A stretch of DNA of 64,000 bases, from assembly GCA_031002005.1 (NCBI GenBank), contig CM061914.1, positions 195,690,685 through 195,754,684 of the forward strand, given 5' to 3'. The notes beneath the pieces were generated by a model. The model was not told the DNA's origin, searched no databases, and saw nothing but the letters and a program-made list of their open reading frames with translations. Positions within the stretch are counted from its first letter, which is position 1. Every line of letters begins with the position of its first letter. Of the stretch, positions 54,026 through 63,604 are shown piece by piece. This stretch comes from Vandiemenella viatica. Taxonomy: Eukaryota; Arthropoda; Insecta; Orthoptera; Morabidae. The position numbers and the translations under genes were made by a program.

Positions 54026-54740
54026 TCATTATCTGTTTCCACCACCGTTTGATCTAAATCATTAAACTGGAAGGTTTTGTGCTGGTGGATGAACCAGAGG
54101 CTAGTAAAAACGGAATCGGGGGCTGCAGTCTGCTGACCCATCGCCGATACTTGTTCCCCCGGGGACTCGCAATACTTGCTACTCCTTCCGATATTGAGCG
54201 ACGGTGAATTATTAATGCGCTCGGAGCTTCAGCTGACCTGTAACGTGGCTTATGCCCCGGCCAAACGTTCCGTCTTGAGCTCCGTCTTGCATGCGAAAAC
54301 TAGCGGTAGCGCGAGCAAACTCGAAAGAGCGGCTTGTGCAATCGTTGACGTGCTAAATATTTGACGGCACGGTTTTTGGGACTGAAAAGTTTTTTTTTTT
54401 TTCCACAGTCAAATGGGTGACGTACGAAAGTATTAAAGGAATTTGTAATTCAGTTTATAGAATTGTACAAATCGTTGCAGCATTGCGGAAGATTAAATCG
54501 AAGGAAAAAAAAAAACTTAAACTTTTCATTTATAGACTGAAAAATTAAAAGAGGTATGTATACTATATATAGTTAATTATGCATAAGTACCTTCGTTGTA
54601 ATTCAAATAAAACTATTTTTGAACGAGTAAGTTCATGTAATTTAGATTAATAAAAATGTTTACATCGTTATGTATTATTTACATTATTATACGCAATCCT
54701 TTTATCGTTTTTCAAAAATGTTATATTTACTGCACTTCAG
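54026..54740. other. No recognisable gene
   Basis: The frame 54176-54364 (plus) has no known motif. AT-rich toward the right, leading into a possible intron end at 54740. Confidence 0.35.
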
Positions 54741-54957
54741 GTGGAACTAAACGCAAAAAAAATAAAAATAATAATAATTCTTTGAGAAGTTGTCGTCGGA
54801 AAGAAATGATCAAAGTTAAGAATTCTCTCAAGTCAGGTGTCGGTACAGACAACATTTACCACCCATCCTTATGGTACTATGACTTGTTAGAATTTTCAGA
54901 TGACCAAGAAGCTGCTCGGACCCAATATCTAATTTTCAACAAGTGCTGGAATCCGAG
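54741..54957 (+). CDS. MADF-domain exon, probably PIF/Harbinger ORF1
   Basis: 217 bp of open frame bounded by plausible splice sites: acceptor TTTACTGCACTTCAG before 54741 and donor GTAAAT from 54958. It encodes a basic stretch (TKRKKNKNNNNSLRSCRRKE) then MIKVKNSLKSGVGTDNIYHP, SLWYYDLLEFSDDQEAARTQ. The S-G-x-G-x-D-x-x-Y-x-P-x-L-W-Y-x-x-L-x-F pattern is the second half of a MADF (Myb/SANT-like) domain. Such DNA-binding proteins are encoded beside the nuclease in PIF/Harbinger transposons, and a Harbinger nuclease fragment lies 80 bp away on the other strand. A host MADF gene exon is the alternative. First-half exon not found. Confidence 0.55.
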
Positions 54958-55035
54958 GTAAATAATTATTGCGTTTGTAACAGGATTTTAGTGCCTTAAT
55001 AGGAGCTATGCTACTGCCACAGAGCTCATTATTCT

Positions 55036-55263
55036 TTATTTTTCTTGTTTTGTTTGAATTGAAAAACATGGATAATGATGAGAAATCACTGCTGAGATTC
55101 TGAGTTCACTGTGAGTCCTGCCAGTTGCTAGAAACCTTAAAGGACAGGTTAGTCTTTCATGGGGAGATATAGGCTGCCGCATAACAGTATCTTTTCTTTT
55201 AATTATCGGTGTCACCAACCGCAGTAACTCTTCACAGGCTGCTTCATCCATTCTAAGATAACC
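55036..55263 (-). pseudogene. PIF/Harbinger transposase, N-terminal fragment
   Basis: 71 codons on the minus strand from ATG at 55251: MDEAACEELLRLVTPIIKRK, DTVMRQPISPHERLTCPLRF, LATGRTHSELRISAVISHHY. The run L-V-T-P-x-I-x-K-x-D-T-x-M-R-x-x-I-S-P-x-E-R-L then L-R-F-L-A-T-G is the conserved N-terminal part of Harbinger nucleases. The DDE catalytic part is missing; after ISHHY the sequence leaves the family. Confidence 0.8.
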
Positions 55264-55714
55264 ACGCTACTCTTCCGGATCTTCTCTCAAACCTTCAATT
55301 AAGTTTACATGAGAATGTATGATTCTCCGTAAAAAACAGTTTTTACGTCACTTACTCCTACGGCGTCCCTAATTTGCCTGTTGTTTCTTTATAAGCAAAC
55401 AATAACATAATGATTCCATTAAAAGAAACCTCTTCTGTTGGCCACATCGTCACAGACTCTCAGCTGTCGACACACTAGGTTTGCACGAGCTTACCTGTTT
55501 TTCACTGCGCAGTTTACCTGCGCATGCAAGACGGAGCGTGGCCTACTGCGTTGCATTACTTAACAGAGACTAATCACTCCATTCGCTTGTGTTGTTACGC
55601 TATTACATCGAGTGCATTGACAAGAGGGCTGCTGGCTCTGTGGTCGTTGGTTCCCATCCCGGTGTCGGCTTTGCTTCGCGGGTGCTTCGGGAAAGCAGTA
55701 CGACGGCGTTCCCG
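55264..55714. other. No recognisable gene
   Basis: Upstream of the Harbinger start on its strand; nothing recognised. Confidence 0.35.
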
Positions 55715-56125
55715 TGGGCGGAGCTAGTGTAGTACGCGTTTCTGCCGCTGGGCGTTTATACCCCAACTCATTGCCAATTCAGTGCCGTCAGTGTTGTCGA
55801 CCTGGCTTGTTCTGTTAACATGCAGTGATCGTTTTTACTAGCGCCGTGTTGTTATTGTTTAGTTTTTTTGATGATGAACAACGTGCAGCAGTGAAATTTT
55901 ATTTTCTCCTCGGTAAAAATGCGGTTGAAACTGTTTTTAATGTTGAAATCAGCTTATACAGATGGCGCTACGGGAAAAATTAAAGTGTACGAGTGGTTCG
56001 TTCGGTTCAAAAATGGCCACATGTGCTTTGAAACACCGTATTCATTAAGGTCTGTTGCTACTACCGGCGGATTGATACTATCTCGTAACGACCACACGGA
56101 ACTACTGTTAAGGAAATACAAATAA
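55715..56125 (+). pseudogene. mariner transposase N-terminal relic with 5' UTR
   Basis: The 5' UTR at 55715-55860 matches the fragment at 42.16-42.29 kb. Coding begins near 55870: DDEQRAAVKFYFLLGKNAVE in one frame, then from 55919 LMLKSAYTDGATGKIKVYEW, FVRFKNGHMCFETPYSLRSV. This is the helix-turn-helix half of a mariner transposase (E-Q-R-A-x-x-K-F, then V-Y-E-W-F-x-R-F-K-N-G). At least one frameshift; the catalytic half is absent. No TIR found. Confidence 0.75.
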
Positions 56126-56443
56126 CTGATTGACTGAACGAAGCTAGCCGATTGGCTAAATTAGACGTTTGCCCGTGATCGAAGTCTATCGAGAAGTGAC
56201 TGCTGCCGGCAGGTGATCACGTCAGCACGTTCCCCCGACCAAAGTTTATTCAAAAGCATCGCTCAGGATGACGTCATTACTGTAGTTATTACTTATAGTA
56301 AACAGCGAAGCAGCTTAATTGGATGGTTTAATACAGTACGCGTAACATATCGAGATAACAACACCGAGCAAGCTTTCTTTCTCTTAATAAATTTGGTTGC
56401 TGATTATGTCTAATTTCCTCGCTAAGCTTGTTCACTATATACA

Positions 56444-56648
56444 TTTTTTTTTCTTATTGCTTTACGTCTCATCGACGGCTAAGGTCATTAGAGGCGGGAT
56501 GGGACTGGGTACAAGGAACGGGAAGGAATTCGGCCATGGCCTTTTTGAAGGAAGCATCTCGGCAAACGCCTGGAGTGATTTGGGGAAACCATGAAAAACC
56601 CAAATCTGGATGCCAGGACGAGGTTTCGAAGCCGCGTCCTCCCGAATG
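56444..56648 (-). mobile_element. SINE family 1, subfamily II, 5'-truncated
   Basis: Minus-strand copy truncated inside the tRNA head (stops at CCCGAATG). Mutated B box (GTTTCGAAGCC). Flanked by 11-bp duplications CACTATATACA / CACTATAAACA (56433-56443, 56649-56659). Confidence 0.9.
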
Positions 56649-56659
56649 CACTATAAACA

Positions 56660-57731
56660 GAATGGTTTCCAACCTGCTTCTATTTTGCCGTATCTACTTT
56701 TTCGTTTATTTATTTATCTGTTTTTTAACCTAGGTTTAGAATGTGTTAACGTTTATTAAACTTTGAAAGAAACTAGAAATTAGTAGCTAATTCGTTAAGC
56801 ACGAAAACGGCAAAAAAAAAAAAACAACGTAAATTTAAATACTTCTTTGTTTCGCATACTTTTTAGTTTCCTCTTCCACATATAACTTATGTTAGATTTT
56901 GCCAAATAAATTACCTACCGTACTTGTCCAGAAAAATGAAAATTTCTTCTATATCCAGGGTCGAGACCCGAACGGTGTTACAATAAATACGACATTAAAA
57001 TATAGAGACAACAAGGGGCAGCCACTAATCCCTTGGGAAGATTTGGTGAGATTTCTCCGGAACCTACCCCCCCCCCCCCACCGTCCCTTTTCCCTATTTA
57101 AGCTCACGTAATTAGTGGACAGTCCAAGAAGTAATTACAGTTCTTTTAAAGTACTAAATAAAATGTTTCGATTCCGCAACCTCTGAGAAAGTTCCGTCTT
57201 TTTTTCCTCTATATAATCTTCCTAAGTTTGAAGTCAGTTGTTTTAATTTGTGTGTGCAGGGTGTAGATACAGGTCGCAGCTGCCCGGCTCTTTGCGGTTA
57301 GAGTAATGGTTCGATGGCTGAGTGGACGCGAATCTGTTTAGCGGACGAGCAGACGAGCTGGCCACCAGATGTCCTCCCAGTCGCGATCGAAGCGGGTGGC
57401 GCCGGGGTCGCTAGCGGCGGCACAGCGAATTAGAGGCTACGGGGCGGCGAGATTGCCACCTCAAAGAGCGACTCCAGGTGCAGAAGAAAGCGGAACTCGC
57501 TAACAGAAAGGAGCAACTGGAAGTAATAGCGGCGACGGACGACCCAATTTCGGTCCCAATCTGCAGGGGCAATCCGGCAGGGGCGCTGCATATTGCCACG
57601 CAAGGAGGCAAATTGAATCTATCACTCCCGATATCGGGAGATTGGCCGAGCCCGACAAACAATTCACAGATTGTCCCTGCAGACAGGGAGCAAATTGAGA
57701 GGTGCGTAGCACGATCGCGACAATTTTGGCT
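56660..57731. other. No recognisable gene; two unassigned open frames
   Basis: 56899-57111 (plus, 70 codons: VQKNENFFYIQGRDPNGVTI, TLKYRDNKGQPLIPWEDLVR) reads like protein but I do not recognise it. 57478-57795 (plus, 105 codons: QKKAELANRKEQLEVIAATD, SVPICRGNPAGALHIATQGG) lies in GC-rich DNA and its end runs into a SINE fragment. Either could be an unknown transposon remnant. Confidence 0.35.
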
Positions 57732-57776
57732 CGGACGGGGATTCGAACCGGCGTCCTCCCGAATGCGAGGCCAGAA
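57732..57776 (-). repeat. SINE family 1 head fragment
   Basis: CGGACGGGGATTCGAACC, then GCGTCCTCCCGAATGCGAGG. Only the B-box part of the tRNA-like head is present. Confidence 0.75.
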
Positions 57777-57948
57777 GTGCGTTTCGTGCCATTAGTTGCG
57801 TGTGTGCCGATGAAAATGTATAATGAGAAACAGGTGTGGACGTATATTTTCGAAATTAATAAAAATATACCCCAATTCGGGAACAAATTCAACAAAAACT
57901 ACATAAACCGCAAAGTGCGGAAGAAGCGTTTCAAGTTATTCTCTAAAT

Positions 57949-58160
57949 TTACGAGGAACTGGACCAGGAAGTAGCACTTGAAATCATTTTTTGTTCCTTA
58001 ATGTAGTATTTTAGACATTTGCAAATAGTCAAACATGTTTCAAGAATGATATTTGAAAGCATTTGTGGTGAAATCTGTGGACTAAATTTCATATCTTCAT
58101 AGGTTTGTCTACTTGCCAAAAATTGCCAAGTACCCACTAATCGTTCTCTGGGGCTTATTA
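57949..58160 (-). pseudogene. PIF/Harbinger transposase, N-terminal fragment (second copy)
   Basis: Minus strand: VISPRERLVGTWQFLASRQT, YEDMKFSPQISPQMLSNIIL, ETCLTICKCLKYYIKEQKM. The order I-S-P-x-E-R-L, then F-L-A-S-x-x-x-Y-x-D-x-K-F, I-S-P-x-x-L-x-x-I-I-x-E-T-C matches the Harbinger nuclease N-terminus and extends further than the 55.0 kb fragment. No catalytic residues present. A SINE lies immediately to the right and may have separated it from upstream parts. Confidence 0.75.
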
Positions 58161-58171
58161 CTTTCATTCCC

Positions 58172-58420
58172 TTTTTTTTAAATTGCTTAACGTCTGTTAA
58201 CAGCGAAGTCTTTAGAGACGGGAAAGGATGGTGGGGGGGGGGGGGGCAAGGAATGGGAAGGAATTAGGCCATGGCCTTTTGAAGGAAGCGTCCCGGCATT
58301 TGCCTGGAGTGATTTTGGAAACCATGGAAAACCCAAATCTGGATGCCCGGACGGGGATTCGAACTGCCGTCCTCCCGAATGCGAGGCCAGAACGCTAACC
58401 GTTACACCACCACGCTCGGT
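58172..58420 (-). mobile_element. SINE family 1, subfamily I, full length
   Basis: Complete minus-strand copy with B box and a G-run (15-16 G) inside the body near 58235. Flanked by 11-bp duplications CTTTCATTCCC / CTTTCACTCCC (58161-58171, 58421-58431). Confidence 0.92.
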
Positions 58421-58431
58421 CTTTCACTCCC

Positions 58432-59329
58432 AGCTGAGTGTCACTACTCGTGGGCGCCATCCACTGTCGACTGTCCTTACCTCCGGGTACGAAACATTTC
58501 GTTCACTGTGCCACAACATATTAGATTTTACTATAGCCTACAACAAAGCGAAATTACTTACGATAAGAGAAACAGTGACCGATAGCCAGTCAGTTTAAAA
58601 GGGTAGCCACTGTGCCCTTGCATCTGTTTTTATTATACTGCGAAGTGAGAGGGTATTTCGGGTGATTGTCGTCTGCGAGGTGATCAGGTTGAGTGGACGG
58701 CGCGGTTTTGGCGACTGAGCCGGGATTAGTGGAGGCTGATACGGGATCGCAGCGGCCAATAAGGACCTCGTTAAAGCAGATTACCCGCGGCCAATTAGCG
58801 TCCGCAAACACCGGCGAGTGTGCAGAGTTGCCTGCTCTCCACGCCACTGCTCACGAGTCGAGGAGGCTGTTCAGCGGCACCAGCTCGCCCGTCCCTATGT
58901 CTTCATCTCCTCGGCATCACTCCCGCACTGCACGCTCTCCATACTGGACTTCTTCTTCCTTCAGTGTCGATCCATCTTCAAGTGACGCATTGACAAGTAG
59001 CATGTCATTTCTCAAGGTGTCCAGCTATCACGTCCTGGATCTCCCTAGCGCTCTTCCACTCTGCGGACTTATATCGAGTCCTGTTCTCGCCACTCACGTG
59101 TTGTTGCAGCACTTCTCATGGTAGTTCAATTGCAGACGACCTGTCGTGTGGTAAGGCTGAGCGACTTACCCCGTTACTGCAAGTGGATTCGTCCTGCCAT
59201 CTCATACCCTCAACTTCTGCTTCTTCCAGTTGGCGGCTGCGAGTACTTCACAGATGAGATTAACAAGCATTTGTTCCTGATCTCTACAATGAACATACGG
59301 AATCATAAAAATAACTGGTACCTGATAAC
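58432..59329. other. No recognisable gene
   Basis: GC-rich part with a 143-codon plus-strand frame (58693-59124, Ser/Pro-rich from SSPVPMSSSPRHHSRTARSP). An overlapping minus-strand frame and low-complexity composition argue against a real gene. Confidence 0.4.
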
Positions 59330-59960
59330 TATGTACATAACCGACACGGTTGATTCCCTGAAGTATCTGGGGGTGATACTACAAAGCAATATGAAATGGG
59401 ACTTGCACATAACTTCCGTCGTAGGCAAAGCTAATTCGAAACTGCGATTCATAGGTCGTATTTTGAGGAATTGTAATGCTCATACAAAGGAGATAGCGTA
59501 TAAAACACTAGTGCGTCCGCATCTGGATTACTGTTGTGGGGTTTGGGATCCGTATCGCAAGGTTCTGATTGACTCAGTTGAGAGGGTGCAAAGGAGAGCC
59601 GCTCGATTCGTGACTTGTTGTTACAGCCCTTATGAAAGCGCCACAGAATTGATACATACATTGCGCTGGGATATTTTGGAAGACAGACGACGTAGTTTGC
59701 GTTTGAATTTATTGGAGAATTGCGAAAATCTTTAAATTACGAGTGCAATGAAATACTTTTTCCGCTAACGTATTAAGGTCGCAGTGACCGCAGCGTTAAG
59801 ATTCGAGAAATAAGATGCCGTACTGATGGTTTTATGTATTCCTTCTTTCCTCGTGCAATTTGCGATTGGAATGCACGGGTTTACGAATTCGTGCTTAGCA
59901 CCCTCTGCCAGCCAAAATGTTTGTGATTTGCAGACTATGGATGTAGATGTAGAAGATAAT
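59330..59960 (+). mobile_element. LINE family A, 5'-truncated (copy A6)
   Basis: The open frame runs from inside the RT thumb: TVDSLKYLGVILQSNMKWDL, VVGKANSKLRFIGRILRNCN, TLVRPHLDYCCGVWDPYRKV, VQRRAARFVTCCYSPYESAT to a stop at 59735; the last residues continue out of frame. Ends CACCCTCTGCCAGCC and TGGATGTAGATGTAGA. The same frame stays open upstream to 59118 into unrelated sequence, a chance fusion. Confidence 0.88.
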
Positions 59961-59964
59961 TTTG

Positions 59965-60715
59965 CCTCCTTATTATAGCCAATATATAGCCAGCTCTTGC
60001 TCTGGTATACTCAACTGCTGAATACTGCAGTCTAGTATGGCTAAATAGCAGTCACACAAAAAAGATTGACGTTCAACTAAATGACACAACGAGAACAATA
60101 TCTGGAACTGTTAAATCTACACCTACAGACTGGCTGCCTGTACTCTCCAACATCCCCCCACCAAGTCTACCAAGACAAGCGGCATTAAAAAGGAATGGCA
60201 GAAATGCTTAAAATATCCACACCTTTTTAATTCACAAAGCTCCAGATAGACCAAAATCTCGGTATTCCACGTGGAAGTTTCGTCAAGAGTTGGTCCAAAA
60301 TAACTTCAACATACGCGAAGCATGGTGCGCTGAGTGGACCAATTCCAACCCTGACAAACAGGCGCTAATCCAAGACCCTAGACGACAGCCTCCTGGATTC
60401 AACCTTCCTAGGAAAACCTGGATGGCACTGAACAGGCCACGGTAGATGCAACTACTGGACGTACCAGTGGGGAATGACAGAGAACCCTTCTTGTGACTGT
60501 GGTAACCACCAGCAAACCATTCACCACATCACCAAGGAATACCCTCTCAGGAGATTCAGCGGTACAATGCATCAGATTCACGAAGCAACCACAGAAGCAG
60601 TTGAATGGCTGCAATCGTTGGACATCAGTCTGTAGTAATATTTATATTTATTGTGATTTAATGTAGTTACTGTTTTTGTATTTCTTCTGTCATACGAAAT
60701 AAATAAATTAGCAAT
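59965..60715 (+). mobile_element. Jockey-like LINE (family JB) 3' part
   Basis: LVYSTAEYCSLVWLNSSHTK, DTTRTISGTVKSTPTDWLPV, NIPPPSLPRQAALKRNG, then broken frames with KSRYSTWKFRQELVQNNFNI, ending with an SCDCGNHQQTIHHITKECPL type zinc-knuckle and the sequence shared with 17.79 kb. Tail AAATAAATAAA near 60705. Order matches family JA but the sequence differs. Confidence 0.82.
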
Positions 60716-61045
60716 AGCCAAATTGATGAATAAAATAATGGGAGGTTCGGTATTAGCCTCACCCTTGAGCATACGAAAGGGTGAATTATGTTCTAATCCT
60801 GCCTAAAGCGTTCGACCAAAGAGTGGCAAGTTACTGCGTGATCTTCAGGTAAAAACCTGCGACTAGAATTCTGTACTGAACGCGTCTCCATACCGTCGCT
60901 CCATAGTGTGGTGACTGATTCCTATTGGCTGGCGTGCATCACGCGGTGTGAATGGAGAGCTCTAATTGGCCAGCTGGAGATGGTCTTTCTAGAAAGTTCC
61001 AGTGCTGCATCTAACTACCAAATTACTGAAATACGCTACAGATTT
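60716..61045. other. No recognisable gene
   Basis: No coding or repeat signal recognised. Confidence 0.4.
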
Positions 61046-61625
61046 AATTTAATTGCAATGGATCACAGGCTCCGGTGGCAATTTCCCTACACACCCATCT
61101 TCCCCCTATCCTGCACCTACTTACATTTGCCCTCTACAAATTTTATCTTTAAATTGTTTCAAAGTTTTCGGTAAATTATTCATCATTTCTCTTGGTAACT
61201 CATTCCAATCCCGGACACCCTTACCTACAAAACACAATCATCCCACACCTTTGTGCCTGAAATCGAGTGCCAGCTTGTGATCATGGTCATCTTCTCCCTT
61301 CCATGCACTACTTTTCATACGTATTGCAATATCTTTCCATGCCTCATCGCCAGTATATGCCCTGTACACTCCCAAGACCCTCCTCATCCTCCTCCTGTCT
61401 TGCAATGAATCCCATTCCAGCTCCTTTATCATATCCGTCACTGATTGCATTCTCGGATCATTTCCAGAAACAAATCTAGCAGCCCTTTTTTGCACCCTCT
61501 CCAACTCCTGTATTTGATACGTAAAATGAGGGTCCCATACTACGCTACCATATTTGAGCAATGGTCTCACCAAAGTTTTGTAACCCAATTCCTTGACTTC
61601 TCTCGTATTTCTCGCGCATTTTCTC
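61046..61625 (-). mobile_element. LINE family B 3' part (third copy)
   Basis: Minus-strand frame 61238-61666: NTREVKELGYKTLVRPLLKY, GSVVWDPHFTYQIQELERVQ, KRAARFVSGNDPRMQSVTDM, IKELEWDSLQDRRRMRRVLG, VYRAYTGDEAWKDIAIRMKS, DHDHKLALDFRHKGVG, a clean C-terminus. The 3' UTR ends with CACCGGAGCCTGTGATCCAT. Codons beyond 61625 come from adjoining sequence. Confidence 0.87.
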
Positions 61626-61726
61626 AGGGATTGGAACCACACAAAATGTCGACCGAATTTTGTCATTACTGATGCGGTCCAGTCTAGAAAATCCCTGTGG
61701 CCAGCGTATCATCTTCATTTCCATTA

Positions 61727-62185
61727 CATCTACATCTACATATATACTTTGCAATTCACAAAATTGTGGGTGGCAGAGGGTGCTCAGCACCAAACCTAAT
61801 CTCTTTCTTGTGCATTCGAATCCCTAATGGTACGAGGGAAAAAAGAATTCATATAAGAATCAGTGCGGCACCTTATTTCTGTAATCTTATCTTTCCGGTC
61901 ATTCCGACTCAAATAGGTTGGTGGACGAAGTACTTCACTACACTCGTAAGTGAAAGTGGGAGTACACATATTTACCAATAAGTTTAAACGAAACGTGCGT
62001 CGTCTATCTACCAGAGACTCCCAACCTAGTCTACTAATCAGTTCCGTGACGCTTTCATGAGGACTGTAGCAAGCGGTCACGAATCGAGCGGCTCTTCTCT
62101 GTACTTTCTCTATTCTTCGATCAACCCCTTACGAAACGGATCCCAAACGGCGCAACAGTAGTCCAAATGCCGACGCACGAGAGAT
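61727..62185 (-). mobile_element. LINE family A, 5'-truncated (copy A7)
   Basis: Minus strand with terminal TGTAGATGTAGATGTA (61727-61742 region), CACCCTCTGCCACCCACAAT, and a frame 61796-62080: TACYSPHESVTELISRLGWE, VDRRRTFRLNLLVNMCTPTF, LRPPTYLSRNDRKDKITEIR, MNSFFPRTIRDSNAQERD. The upstream end stops within the LDYCCAVWDPFRKG region near 62185. LLVNM-type subfamily, as A2 and A3. Confidence 0.87.
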
Positions 62186-62189
62186 GCAG

Positions 62190-62555
62190 CTGGTGTTCAT
62201 GTATTCTCGTGAGTGGCCAATATTCGGTTCCACACACTGCCACTGGCGGAACGATGGCTCTGTAAACCTTTGATTTAAGGTCCAGTGACTCCTTCAAGAA
62301 TCCTGTGACACGACGCCACTTCATCCACGCTGCGTCGAATCTCTTTCGGACGTCTGGGAGTGTCTCACCATCAGAACAGAGTGACTGACTCACGGAGTTC
62401 AACGCCGTACAACAAGCCCATCACTTGGAACCCCACACTCCATGAATTCGGTCTTGTGTATATTAAGCCGCACGCCATGTCTGTCCATAGTAGTTTCCAT
62501 CGTTGTATTTGTTGTTCCAATTGTTATCGAGATTCGCAGGTGACCAGCACGGAGC
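62190..62555 (-). mobile_element. LINE (family F), part after the catalytic box
   Basis: Minus strand: VLVTCESR at about 62550, METTMDRHGVRLNIHKTEFM with ECG, then SVSQSLCSDGETLPDVRKRF, DAAWMKWRRVTGFLKESLDL, KSKVYRAIVPPVAVCGTEYW. These follow the Y-A-D-D box in RTE/L1-like LINEs. The preceding part of the same element lies at 63605-63900, across the Jockey-like insertion. Confidence 0.75.
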
Positions 62556-63604
62556 TTGAAGTTGTAAAAAGAAGTTTGTCTGCTGCCCTTGAAGGCCTAT
62601 CTAGTTATTATAGAGAAAATCACCTAAGATTGAAGTGTATGCCTTTCACCTAAAAACAGGAAAGCTCAGCGAAGTTGAAAGTAATGTGGTCAGGTATCGA
62701 ATTACAGACATGTAACACCCAAAAATATCTAGGAGTGACACTCGACAGAACCATCAAATATAAGAAGCACTGCATGAATTGCAAAATGGAGATCTCTACA
62801 AGAAACAACTTACTACGCAAACTAGTTGGATCACAGTGGGGCAGTCAACCACAAACTATACGTACATCAGCAAAGGCACTTTGTTACTCTGTACCAGAAC
62901 ATGCATGTCCAGTTTGGTACTCATCATCTCATACCAAACAGGTGGATGTAGCCCTCAATAACACCTGTAGGCTAGTGACAGGCTGCCTAAAGCCTACCCC
63001 AGTTGATAGGCTTTGCCAGCTCTCGGGGATTGCACCACCCAGTATCCGGGGAGAAGTGGCTGCGAACAAGGAGAGGACCAAAGTAGAAGGGGAAAGCGCT
63101 CATCCACTGCACGGCCATACACCACCAGCCCAGAGACTCAAATCCAGGAAAAGCTTCCTCAGAACATCACGGGAACTAATTGGGTCACCTGAAAAGGCAA
63201 GACTACAGTTATGGAAAATGAGGGTTCCTAATATCTCTGGACCACTGACAGTTGCAGAGCGCTTGCCACCTGGTCACGCAGAGGACTGGAACGTCTGGCG
63301 GTCCTTAAATCGATTGCGAACAGGAGTGGGCAGGTCCAAGGAAAACCTAGTCAGATGGGGTTATACTGATGCTACCAGTATTAAATGCGAATGTGGTGAA
63401 TACCAAACGATGAACCATATCCTCGAGTGCCCTAAGTGCCCATCATCCTGCAACAAAGACGATTTGTTTCAAGCAACATCGAATGCACTTGAGGTTGCGA
63501 AGTACTGGGCGAAATGTGTTTAAAGATATTAATTTGCGCAGTGTTTTAACTGTGTATTTTAAAGTTTATGATTCGAGAATAATAATAATGATACTATCAG
63601 CGTA
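62556..63604 (+). mobile_element. Jockey-like LINE (family JA), 5'-truncated, inserted in family F LINE
   Basis: Begins in the RT thumb region (TELEVVKRSLSAALEGLSSY, YRENHLRLK, frame to 62653), changes frame once near 62655, then runs open to a stop at 63523 and a short 3' UTR ending in AATAATAATAATGATACTAT. Family F LINE sequence is found immediately outside both ends on the opposite strand. No clear target duplication beyond a shared AGC. Confidence 0.85.
62675..63523 (+). CDS. Jockey-like LINE ORF2, C-terminal 282 residues
   Basis: The longest open frame in the window. KYLGVTLDRTIKYKKHCMNC is the RT thumb start. EHACPVWYSSSHTKQVDVAL and CRLVTGCLKPTPVDRLCQLS match the A-x-x-V-W and R-x-[VI]-T-G-x-x-x-x-T-P blocks of Jockey-type LINEs. 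LNRLRTGVGRSKENLVRWGY and CECGEYQTMNHILECPKCPS form the terminal C-x-C-x(10)-H-x-x-x-x-C zinc-knuckle-like motif. No RNase H domain is present. The RT catalytic core is upstream and missing, so this is not functional. Its intact length suggests a younger copy than the relic at 23.8-25.8 kb. Confidence 0.85.
   Translation: MKVMWSGIELQTCNTQKYLGVTLDRTIKYKKHCMNCKMEISTRNNLLRKLVGSQWGSQPQTIRTSAKALCYSVPEHACPVWYSSSHTKQVDVALNNTCRLVTGCLKPTPVDRLCQLSGIAPPSIRGEVAANKERTKVEGESAHPLHGHTPPAQRLKSRKSFLRTSRELIGSPEKARLQLWKMRVPNISGPLTVAERLPPGHAEDWNVWRSLNRLRTGVGRSKENLVRWGYTDATSIKCECGEYQTMNHILECPKCPSSCNKDDLFQATSNALEVAKYWAKCV

Noticed and set aside
4829..58420. Apparent tRNA genes at the B-box sequences GGTTCGAATCC
   Set aside because: All occur in SINE heads with SINE bodies and target duplications. 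The cloverleaf is incomplete and no anticodon arm is convincing.
58693..59124. 143-codon Ser/Pro-rich frame
   Set aside because: Low-complexity composition, an overlapping antisense frame and no recognisable domain.
59118..59735. Single 205-codon host-like protein
   Set aside because: Only the last 130 or so codons are LINE RT; the upstream part is unrelated sequence that happens to stay in frame.
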